The position numbers and the translations under genes are program-made. Below are positions 32,636-40,050 of a stretch of DNA of 64,000 nucleotides, one piece after another (within the stretch, counting starts at the first letter, position 1; every line of letters begins with the position of its first letter). The notes beneath the pieces are model-generated. The model made no database searches and had not been told where the DNA came from. It was given only the letters and a program-made list of their open reading frames with translations. The DNA comes from Streptomyces syringium (lineage in GTDB: Bacteria > Actinomycetota > Actinomycetes > Streptomycetales > Streptomycetaceae): contig NZ_JAGIOH010000001.1 in assembly GCF_017876625.1 (NCBI RefSeq), forward strand, positions 3,989,501 to 4,053,500, in the 5' to 3' direction.

Positions 32636-35173
32636 ATGACGGAAAGCCGCGGACACTCCGCGCTGTGCCGATTCACGCTGCCCAACGGTCTGCGTGTCCT
32701 TCTCGAGCCGCAGCCCGGGGTGCCGCGCGCTGCCGTCTCCGTGCACTACGGGGTGGGGTTCCGCTCCGAGCCGCCGGGCCGTGAGGGATTCGCCCACCTC
32801 TTCGAGCACTTGATGTTCCGCGGCAGCGCGAGCCTGCCCGACGGGCGCTTCTACGACCATGTGCACCGCCTCGGCGGCCAGGCCAACGGCACCACCCACC
32901 AGGAGTACACCGACTACTACCAGGTCGCCCCGGCCTCCGCCCTGGAGCAGGCGCTGTTCGCCGAGGCCGACCGGATGCGCGCGCCGACCTTCACCCCCGA
33001 GGCGCTCGCCGAGCAGCTCGACGGGGTCGCGGAGGAGATCCACCAGGCCGTGGCCGGGCGCCCGTACGGCGGTTTCCCCTGGCCGCTGCTGCCGGGCGTC
33101 CTCTTCCGTTCCTTCGCCAACGCCCATGACGGGTACGGCGACGCGGAACGGCTGCGGCGGACCACCCCGGCGGACTGCGCCGAGTTCTTCGACGCGTACT
33201 ACGCGCCCGCCAACGCCGTGCTGACCGTGGTCGGTTCGGTCGACCCCGTGCACACGCGGGCCCTGATCGAGCGGCACTTCGGTGACATCCCCGCCCGGCC
33301 CGTGGCGCCCGTCCCCTCCCGCGAGGAGCCGCTGCCGACCGCCGACCGCTGGGCCGCCTGCACCGAGCCCGGCGTGCCGGGCACGGCCCTGGCCCTCGGC
33401 TACCGCCTCCCCGACCCCGAGCAGGACCTGCCCGGCTATCTGGCGCACACGGTGCTGGCCCGGCTGATGAGCCGGCACGGAGGCGCGGCACTGCGCATGC
33501 CCGCCGTCAGCGCCGGCTGTGGCTTCTTCGGCCCGCTGGACGCCAAGGACCCCGACGCGCTGGTCGTCACGGCCGTGCTGCCCGCCGGCACCCGGCCCGA
33601 GGACGCCGTGGGGGCCGTGGCCGGGCAGTGGGCGGCCTGGGCCGCGGACCCGGGCCTGCCGGACGCGGTCGCCCGTACCGCCACGGCCCTGGTCTCCGAG
33701 CACCATCGCGCCCACGCCGACATCCAGACCAGATCCCGCGCGCTCGGCCGGCTGGAGATCCTCTTCGGCCGCGCCGAACTCCTGGACGAACTACCGGTCC
33801 TGCTCGCTGGACTGGATCCCCGACGGGTCGCCGAGGCGGCCCGTTCGCTGTCTTCCGCGCCCAAGGCCGTGCTGGTCATGGAGCCGGGCGAGGTCCGTAC
33901 CCGGCCCCGGCGGACCGAGGCCGGGTCCGCCGCCCGCCCGGCGGCCGCGGGCGTCCGGGCTCCCAGCGCGGCGGAAGGCTCCCGCCCCGTGCCCGGCCCC
34001 GGCCCCCAGCCGGCGCCCGCCCACGCCGGGCTGCGCGACACCGTCGTCCCCGGCGGCCTGCGGGTCGTCGCGGTGGCCGACCGACGGGCCCCCTTGGTGG
34101 AGCTGCGGCTGCGGCTGCCGCTCGGCCCCGCGGGCTGGAGCCGGCCCGGGCAGAGCGCCGCGCTGCTGCGCGCGCTCGCCACGCGCTCCCGGGCGGCGGT
34201 CCGGGCGGCGGCGCTCGGCGGCAGCTTCGAGCTGTCCACGGACGGCGAGTGGGCCGACGCCACCGGCTACGTCCCCGCCGCCGGCACCGAGAGCTGGCTG
34301 GAACTCCTCGCCGAGATCCTCACCGGCGCCCGCGAGGTGCCGTCCTGGCCCGCCGCCATGGCGCGCACCCCCGATCAGGCACTGGACGACGCGGTACGGT
34401 CCCGATGGCTCCAGGCACCCGCCCCGGACGCCGCTTTCCTGCCACCGGCGGGCGGCTCGCTGGTGGCCGTCGGCGACCTCGACCCCGAAGGGTTCGCCGA
34501 CCTCGCGGCCCGGGCGCTGTCCTCCTGGCAGGACGGCTTCGCGCACCTGTCCGACGTCGCGTGGCCGACCCGCCCCGGCACTCCGCCGGCCCCGGGGGAG
34601 CCGCTGGTCCTGCGCGACGACCATCAGCCGGACGTCCAGCTGATCGTGGGCACGGCCGAACCGGCGGGAGCCGGTGAGGAAGCCGCGCGCTTCCTCGCGA
34701 CGGCCGTGCTCGGTGGCTGGTTCCGGGCCCGTCTCGCGGAGCGCTTCGCGCGCCGGGCCGACGCGGGCTTCGAGCTGTACGCGGGCCGCGACACCGTCGT
34801 CGGCATACCGCGCGCCTATGTCCGGGGGAAGGTTCCGCGGGGCCTGGAGGAAGAGACGCTCTCCGGAATCCACGCGGAGCTGGCCCGACTGGCCGAGGAG
34901 CCCATCGGTGCGGCCGAGTTGGACCCGGCGCGGGACTTCTGCGCCGCACAACTGCTGGGTGCTTTCGACTCTCCCGAGGCGCACGCCGATCTGTTGCGGC
35001 GGGCCGTCGGGGCGGGCGGGAATCCGCTGGAGCTGTACGGGCTTCCGGAGCGGCTGCGGACCGTGTCGGCCGATGAGGTCGCGAAGGCGGCGGTGGAGCT
35101 CTTCCCGGTCGGCGCGTTGCGCGCGGCGGGGGATGCGGCCGGTGCTCCGGCCGTCGTGCCGGTCCGGCTGTGA
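32636..35173 (+). CDS. M16 family zinc metallopeptidase, two-domain (candidate leader peptidase)
   Basis: 845-residue protein with two M16 halves. The N-terminal half has the inverted zinc motif HLFEH in GFAHLFEHLMFRGS and the downstream EEIHQAV glutamate. The C-terminal half (after a Pro/Arg-rich linker near residue 430) begins DTVVPGGLRVVAVADRRAP and lacks HxxEH, as is normal for the non-catalytic partner. It is the last gene of the cluster and the only protease, so leader removal is its likely job. GGAGG precedes ATG 32636. Confidence 0.85.
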   Translation: MTESRGHSALCRFTLPNGLRVLLEPQPGVPRAAVSVHYGVGFRSEPPGREGFAHLFEHLMFRGSASLPDGRFYDHVHRLGGQANGTTHQEYTDYYQVAPASALEQALFAEADRMRAPTFTPEALAEQLDGVAEEIHQAVAGRPYGGFPWPLLPGVLFRSFANAHDGYGDAERLRRTTPADCAEFFDAYYAPANAVLTVVGSVDPVHTRALIERHFGDIPARPVAPVPSREEPLPTADRWAACTEPGVPGTALALGYRLPDPEQDLPGYLAHTVLARLMSRHGGAALRMPAVSAGCGFFGPLDAKDPDALVVTAVLPAGTRPEDAVGAVAGQWAAWAADPGLPDAVARTATALVSEHHRAHADIQTRSRALGRLEILFGRAELLDELPVLLAGLDPRRVAEAARSLSSAPKAVLVMEPGEVRTRPRRTEAGSAARPAAAGVRAPSAAEGSRPVPGPGPQPAPAHAGLRDTVVPGGLRVVAVADRRAPLVELRLRLPLGPAGWSRPGQSAALLRALATRSRAAVRAAALGGSFELSTDGEWADATGYVPAAGTESWLELLAEILTGAREVPSWPAAMARTPDQALDDAVRSRWLQAPAPDAAFLPPAGGSLVAVGDLDPEGFADLAARALSSWQDGFAHLSDVAWPTRPGTPPAPGEPLVLRDDHQPDVQLIVGTAEPAGAGEEAARFLATAVLGGWFRARLAERFARRADAGFELYAGRDTVVGIPRAYVRGKVPRGLEEETLSGIHAELARLAEEPIGAAELDPARDFCAAQLLGAFDSPEAHADLLRRAVGAGGNPLELYGLPERLRTVSADEVAKAAVELFPVGALRAAGDAAGAPAVVPVRL

Positions 35174-35232
35174 CGGGCGAGGGGGCCGTCCGGGCGGGAC
35201 CTGTGGTGCTCGGGTGGGTGGGGCAGGCCGGG

Positions 35233-35538
35233 TCAGAACCCGGCGCCCTCGGCCCCACCGGCCAGGTTCGCGATCCGCCGCAGCTCGGCGAGGTGTCCGG
35301 CCAGGGCCTCGCGGCCGGCCGGGGTGAGCGAAAGCCATGTGTGCGTACGGGACTTCAGCGGTGCCTTCTTGACCGCCACGTACCCGGCGGTCTGAAGTAC
35401 CTTGACCTGCTTGCTGAGTACGGAGTCGCTCACCCCGAGGGTGTCCCGGACCACCGAGAACTCGAGTGCGTCGACGGATGCCAGGCTCGCGCAGATCTGC
35501 AGCCGGTTGGTGGGATGGATGATCTCGTCGAATGCCAC
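35233..35538 (-). CDS. Winged-helix transcriptional regulator (MarR/ArsR-like)
   Basis: 101-residue single-domain regulator: helix-turn-helix FSVVRDTLGVSDSVLSKQVKV then LQTAGYVAVKKAPLKSRTHTW wing. It resembles the transcriptional repressors that sit next to a small membrane protein in Streptomyces. GTG 35538 lies 5 nt after the stop of the membrane-protein gene, so the two form an operon. The palindrome at 36008-36044 in front of that operon is a candidate binding site. Whether it also controls the lanthipeptide genes, which end 60 bp away on the other strand, is open. Confidence 0.8.
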   Translation of the reverse strand: MAFDEIIHPTNRLQICASLASVDALEFSVVRDTLGVSDSVLSKQVKVLQTAGYVAVKKAPLKSRTHTWLSLTPAGREALAGHLAELRRIANLAGGAEGAGF

Positions 35539-35543
35539 GGCGG

Positions 35544-36011
35544 TCAGACCCCGGCCCGGACGTCCTGGGTCAGCGCGTCGTCGGCTCGACGGCTGACCAC
35601 GGTGGTGAGGACGAAGGCGAGCACCCCGGCGACGCTCATCGGTCCGTCCAGGCCGAAGCCGATCTGGAGCACCAGCCCGACGGCGGCGAGGACGCCGAGC
35701 AGCAGCAGGTAGAAGCCGTAAAGGCCGCGCGCGCCAGGGGTGTTCAGCGGATTGGCGATCGCGACACCCCGGGAGCGGGCCGCGGACCAGGCCAGCGCGG
35801 GCGGGGCCAGTACGGCGCCGACGATCAGGCCGGAGGGCATCATGCTGCCGCCCACGTCGATCGAGGTGAAGGCGAGCGCGACGGACGCGCCGAGCCCGAC
35901 GTGGTACCACCAGGGGCTCTCGACCCGGCTCGCGACCTGGGCGCGAGTGGCGGAGACGCTGTCGAGGGCGGCTTGGGCGGCGGTCGCGGAGTACGTCTTG
36001 TCGTTTTCCAT
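35544..36011 (-). CDS. Small four-helix membrane protein
   Basis: 155-residue protein with about four hydrophobic segments (for example YHVGLGASVALAFTSI, MMPSGLIVGAVLAPPALAW, LYGFYLLLLGVLAAVGLVL and MSVAGVLAFVLTTVVS). It heads the operon with the winged-helix regulator. ATG 36011 sits on the edge of a 13-bp-arm palindrome and a TACGCT -10-like element lies about 10 bp upstream, so the message may be leaderless. Function unknown. Confidence 0.75.
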   Translation of the reverse strand: MENDKTYSATAAQAALDSVSATRAQVASRVESPWWYHVGLGASVALAFTSIDVGGSMMPSGLIVGAVLAPPALAWSAARSRGVAIANPLNTPGARGLYGFYLLLLGVLAAVGLVLQIGFGLDGPMSVAGVLAFVLTTVVSRRADDALTQDVRAGV

Positions 36012-36044
36012 GATGGAAAGCGTAGCGGCGACTTTCCACCATGG
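36008..36044. promoter_or_regulatory. Palindromic operator-like site over the regulator operon start
   Basis: Arms CCATGATGGAAAG (36008-36020) and CTTTCCACCATGG (36032-36044) are complementary at 12 of 13 positions with an 11-bp spacer; the left arm includes the ATG of the membrane-protein gene. The spacer carries the likely -10 element. A dimeric winged-helix repressor bound here would block the operon, consistent with autoregulation. Confidence 0.6.
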
Positions 36045-36107
36045 CAAGTGTGTGGAGGGTGTCGGGTGAGAAGTCATAGTGAGAAGGGCGCAAGGGAGTT
36101 GAGCGAG

Positions 36108-36371
36108 ATGAATGACCGTCATGACCCGCAGGTGGTGATCACCGCGGTCCGGCACGATCCCGGTGCGGCGCCGGGCCAGACCACGGTGATCAGGGTGCTG
36201 AGCATGCTGCCCGCCCACTGGGTGTGCACGCCGGTGGCGGACCAGGACGGCTTCGAGCTGCGCGTCCGGCTTCAGGGCGCGGCGGAGGCGGAGGAGGCCG
36301 AGGCCGTGAGAGCGTGCGTGGCCCGTGTCTTCGAGGACCCGGCGCTGCGCGGCTGGCGACGGACAGGCTGA
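36108..36371 (+). CDS. Small conserved hypothetical protein
   Basis: 87-residue soluble protein (MNDRHDPQVVITAVRHD...), acidic in the C-terminal half (AAEAEEAEAVRACVARVFED). AAGGGAG lies 10 nt before ATG 36108; coding bias in this frame is strong. It is divergent from the winged-helix operon and ends 109 bp before the convergent LuxR gene. No family recognised. Confidence 0.6.
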   Translation: MNDRHDPQVVITAVRHDPGAAPGQTTVIRVLSMLPAHWVCTPVADQDGFELRVRLQGAAEAEEAEAVRACVARVFEDPALRGWRRTG

Positions 36372-36480
36372 ACGGCATGGCGGTACACGGGGCGGCCGGG
36401 GCGCGAGGCAGGACGGCCGGGACGGAACGCGGGACGGCCGGGCCCGGAGCCCGGGCCCGGCGCCATCGGCGCGTCTCGCG

Positions 36481-37482
36481 TCAGATCCAGCCCCGCTCGC
36501 GGGCCAGCAGCGCCGCGTGCGGCCGGCTGCTCGCATCGAGGATCTTCAACAGGTCGGCGACGTGCCGGCGGTACGTCCGTACGGAGATCCCCAGGTCGCG
36601 GGCGCCGATCTCGTCCTTGCCGACCTTGCACATCGATTCGAGCACCTGCTGCTCGATCTCCGAGAGCCCGCCCTCGCCGACGTCGCCCGTCACCTCGCGG
36701 TCGACCAGCGCGGCAAGATCCGCCGCCTCGTTCCAGATCTTCTCGAAGAGCGCCAGGATGTTGGCGACGAGGCCCTCCTCCTGGGCGACCAGCGCGCCGC
36801 GCGAGGTGTCCGCCGGATCGACGGGGACCAGCGCCGTGCGCCGGTCGTAGACGAGGATCCGCTCGGAGATGTCGTCCGCCACCCTGATCTCGGCGCCCTG
36901 CGCGGCGAGTTCGAGGAGATAGCGGACGGTCGGCGGGTCGGTGAGCGCCTCCTTCAGCACGACGCTGCGCACCCGCACACCGCGCCGGAGGCACCGCCGG
37001 TCGAGCGGCCGGGCGTGCTCGATGTTGGCGGGGGTGAGCGCGGCGTACGGCTCGACCGACAGGATCTCCTCCCGCGCGAAGAACGCGAGGTCGTCGATGC
37101 GGTCACGGATCTCGGCGACGTTCTCCATCCGCTCGACCCCCTGCGGGGGCAGCGTTCTGGCGCCCTGTTCCGCCCGCAGGTCCGCGATCACGGCCCTGGA
37201 CCGGGTGACTTCCTGGAGCTGGCGGTACAGCTCCGCCATCCGCACCTCGGTGAGCCGGTCCACGGCCACTTCCGGGTCGGCCGGGGCGATGGTCCCGCGT
37301 TCCGTGCGGCGCAGCACGCCGAGGTCGGAGAGCCGGGTCACGGCCTCCTGGGCCCGGTCCTGTTCGACGTGGAGACGCAGATGGATATCGTCGGGCGCCG
37401 TATCAGGATTTCGCAGGAAATGTCGGTAGAGACTTTCCTCCATGGCCGAGATCCCGAATACGGCCAGACTGGTGCCGCACAT
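36481..37482 (-). CDS. LuxR-type / TrmB-like transcriptional regulator
   Basis: 333-residue regulator. The N-terminal 60 residues resemble a winged-helix TrmB domain (MEESLYRHFLRNPDTAPDD, QEAVTRLSDLGVLRRTERG); the middle resembles a phospholipase-D-like/ligand domain; the C-terminus has a GerE-like helix-turn-helix GARDLGISVRTYRRHVADLL. ATG 37482 is chosen for its GGGGGAGGG site; ATG 37443 (MEESLYRHF) is an alternative. Proteins of this architecture are frequent in Streptomyces and control unknown targets. Confidence 0.83.
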   Translation of the reverse strand: MCGTSLAVFGISAMEESLYRHFLRNPDTAPDDIHLRLHVEQDRAQEAVTRLSDLGVLRRTERGTIAPADPEVAVDRLTEVRMAELYRQLQEVTRSRAVIADLRAEQGARTLPPQGVERMENVAEIRDRIDDLAFFAREEILSVEPYAALTPANIEHARPLDRRCLRRGVRVRSVVLKEALTDPPTVRYLLELAAQGAEIRVADDISERILVYDRRTALVPVDPADTSRGALVAQEEGLVANILALFEKIWNEAADLAALVDREVTGDVGEGGLSEIEQQVLESMCKVGKDEIGARDLGISVRTYRRHVADLLKILDASSRPHAALLARERGWI

Positions 37483-37608
37483 GTCCGCCCTCCCCCTTGT
37501 TGAGCACCGTGCGCGCGGGTCAGGCGGGCACGGCATGAGTGACCGCTGCTTCCGGTCACTTCAAGGATGGTAATGCCGAGGCAAAGTCCCAGGTCAGGGG
37601 CGAAAGTA

Positions 37609-37631
37609 CGGTTGTGACGCGGTTGTGACGC
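37609..37631. promoter_or_regulatory. 11-bp direct repeat between luxR-type and CAP genes
   Basis: CGGTTGTGACGC occurs at 37609-37620 and 37620-37631, exactly one helical turn apart, in the 292-bp divergent gap. Same-face repeats of this sort often bind a regulator; the LuxR-type protein just to the left is a candidate. Confidence 0.45.
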
Positions 37632-37774
37632 ATGATCATTCGGCCACTTCCGGATCCGCGTCCCGGCGGACGTTGACCGGCGGTTGATCACTCCTTGACG
37701 GCACTGCGCGAGGGTGGGGCCGTCGGCGCGGGCGCACCGGACTCGCGCGTGGTTCAGCGAAGCAGAGGTACGAA

Positions 37775-38290
37775 GTGATCACGTTTCCGCAGGACGCACA
37801 GATCCCCGTCGAGCCCTTCGCCCGCGCTCAGGAGGACACCGCCCACGGCCGGGTGGGTGCCCGGGCCGTACGGGAGGACACCGGCGGCTCCTGCTTAACG
37901 GCGGCCGGCGCGGGCGACGGCGGGCTCTGGCAGGCGCGCATCTACGCGTTGGTGAACGACCACCGCGCCGCCCGGGGCCTTTCCCCCCTCCGCCCCGACG
38001 ACCGGCTGGCCGGGGCCGCCGCGACGAGCAGCCGGGAGCAGGCCCGTCGCCGGCGCCAGGGTCACTACGTCCCGCTGCGGGCCGCGGCCGACCGGTACGG
38101 ATACCCGGTCGCCGGCATCGCGGAGAACACCGGCGGTTGCTTCGACGACCCCGAGAAGGTCTTCGCGGACTGGCTCGGGGAGCCCGACCACGAGCGGGCC
38201 CTGCTCAGCGCGGAGTTCACGCACATGGGGGCGGCCCTGACCGTGGCCGACACCCCGTACTCGTCCCTGCTCATGGCCGGCACCTTGTGA
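37775..38290 (+). CDS. CAP/SCP-domain protein
   Basis: 171-residue protein carrying a bacterial CAP (cysteine-rich secretory, PR-1-like) domain: IYALVNDHRAARGLSPLRPD, the ATSSREQARRR helix, IAENTGG and the C-terminal EPDHERALLSAEFTHMGAAL motif. It has no clear signal peptide from GTG 37775, which is odd for a family that is usually secreted, so a non-classical export or a wrong start is possible. Ends just before pepP's terminator. Confidence 0.78.
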   Translation: MITFPQDAQIPVEPFARAQEDTAHGRVGARAVREDTGGSCLTAAGAGDGGLWQARIYALVNDHRAARGLSPLRPDDRLAGAAATSSREQARRRRQGHYVPLRAAADRYGYPVAGIAENTGGCFDDPEKVFADWLGEPDHERALLSAEFTHMGAALTVADTPYSSLLMAGTL

Positions 38291-38350
38291 CGAAAGCCTG
38301 ACGTGGGACGGGAGTGGTCCTGTCCCCGCGATACCCCACGACAAGCCGAA

Positions 38351-38383
38351 GAGCCGCGCCCCGCACGAAGCGGGACGCGGCTC
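38351..38383 (-). terminator. Hairpin terminator of pepP
   Basis: Inverted repeat GAGCCGCGCCCCGC (38351-38364) with GCGGGACGCGGCTC (38370-38383), one mismatch, 5-nt loop ACGAA. It lies 16 bp after the pepP stop and also could stop CAP-gene transcripts from the other strand. Confidence 0.75.
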
Positions 38384-38398
38384 CGATGTGTCTTGGGA

Positions 38399-39859
38399 TC
38401 AGCCCTTGAGGCCGGCCATCCACGCCTCGACGTCGGCGGACGTCCGGGGCAGACCGTCGGAGAGGTTCCGGTTGCCGTCCTCGGTGACGAGGATGTCGTC
38501 CTCGATCCGGACGCCGATGCCGCGGTACTCCTCGGGCACGGACACGTCGTCGGCCTGGAAGTACAGGCCGGGCTCGACGGTCAGCACCATGCCGGGCTCC
38601 AGGACGCCGTCCACGTAGGTCTCCGTGCGGGCGACCGCGCAGTCGTGGACGTCCAGGCCGAGCATGTGGCCGGTGCCGTGCAGGGTCCAGCGGCGCTGGA
38701 GGCCGAGCTCCAGGACGCGCTCGACCGGGCCCTCGACCAGGCCCCACTCGACGAGCCGCTCGGCGAGGACGCGCTGGGCGGCGTCGTGGAAGTCGCGGTA
38801 CTTCGCGCCGGGCCGGACCGCCGCGATACCGGCCTCCTGGGCCTCGTACACCGCGTCGTAGATCTTCCGCTGGAGGTCGGTGTACGTGCCGTTGATCGGC
38901 AGCGTGCGCGTGACGTCCGCGGTGTAGAGGGTGTGCGTCTCGACGCCGGCGTCGAGGAGCAGCAGCTCGCCGGAGCGGACCGGGCCGTCGTTGCGCACCC
39001 AGTGCAGGGTGGTGGCGTGCGGACCGGCGGCGCAGATGGAGCCGTAGCCGATGTCGTTGCCCTCGACCCGGGCGCGCAGGAAGAACGTTCCTTCGATGTA
39101 GCGCTCCGAGGTGGCCTCGGCCTTGTCGAGAACCTTCACCACGTCCTCGAAGCCGCGGACCGTGGAGTCCACCGCCTTCTGCAGCTCGGCTATCTCGAAG
39201 GCGTCCTTCACGAGCCGCTGCTCGCTGATGAAGACCCGCAGCTCCTCGTCGCGCTCGGCGGTGACCTTGTCGGTCAGGGCCGCTTCGACGCCCGCGTCGT
39301 GGCCGCGGACGGCCCGGACCGGGCCGGAGGCGTCGCGCAGGGCGTCGGCCAGCTCGCGGACGTCCTGGCAGGGCATGCCGTAGAGCCGCTCGGCCTCGGA
39401 GAGGCTGTGGCGGCGGCCGACCCACAGCTCGCCCATGCCGTCGAGCCAGAACTCGCCGTTCTCGCGGTCCGAGCGGGGCAGCAGGTACAGCGTCGCCTCG
39501 TGCCCGCTCTCACCCGTCGGCTCCAGGACCAGGACGCCGTCCTGGGTCTGGTCGCCGGTGAGGTACACGTACTCGGTGGAGGCGCGGAAGCTGTACTCGG
39601 TGTCGTTCGAGCGGGTCTTCAGATTGCCCGCGGGGATCACCAGACGCTCACCGGGGAAACGCGCGGAGAGGTCCGCACGGCGGCGGGCGGTGTCCGGCGC
39701 CTGGGCTATCGGCCGCAGATCGCGCAGCTCGGTGTCGGCCCAGCCGGACTTCATGTTCTCGGCAAGCTCGTCGGAGACGGCCGGATACAGACCGTTCTTC
39801 CGCTGCTTGATCGGCTCGTCACCCTCGGGGTTCTCGGGCGCGGGCTGCTGCTCGGTCAC
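38399..39859 (-). CDS. pepP: Xaa-Pro aminopeptidase (aminopeptidase P)
   Basis: 486-residue two-domain M24B peptidase removing N-terminal residues before Pro. The C-terminal pita-bread domain shows all metal ligands: Asp in LLLDAGVETHTLYTADVTR (two), His in LHGTGHMLGLDVHD, Glu in VLTVEPGLYFQ and Glu in RIEDDILVTEDG. The N-terminal creatinase-like domain covers residues about 60-190. Length and order match the family. It is a conserved single gene ending in the hairpin at 38351-38383. Confidence 0.95.
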   Translation of the reverse strand: MTEQQPAPENPEGDEPIKQRKNGLYPAVSDELAENMKSGWADTELRDLRPIAQAPDTARRRADLSARFPGERLVIPAGNLKTRSNDTEYSFRASTEYVYLTGDQTQDGVLVLEPTGESGHEATLYLLPRSDRENGEFWLDGMGELWVGRRHSLSEAERLYGMPCQDVRELADALRDASGPVRAVRGHDAGVEAALTDKVTAERDEELRVFISEQRLVKDAFEIAELQKAVDSTVRGFEDVVKVLDKAEATSERYIEGTFFLRARVEGNDIGYGSICAAGPHATTLHWVRNDGPVRSGELLLLDAGVETHTLYTADVTRTLPINGTYTDLQRKIYDAVYEAQEAGIAAVRPGAKYRDFHDAAQRVLAERLVEWGLVEGPVERVLELGLQRRWTLHGTGHMLGLDVHDCAVARTETYVDGVLEPGMVLTVEPGLYFQADDVSVPEEYRGIGVRIEDDILVTEDGNRNLSDGLPRTSADVEAWMAGLKG

Positions 39860-40050
39860 TGCATTCCTCCTCGGACGGGGCCGCTACCCATCGTAAGTGC
39901 GGAGGAAAGCGGCGGAGAAGGTTACGTCGGAAGGAAGGCCGTACTGACTGTCATATGGATCAGCCGTGCGGTTCGGCGGTGGGGATCAGCGGTACGGATC
40001 AGTGGTTTTCGGACGCGTGCAGTGGGGCTTCCCGTACGGCGACGGCGACG

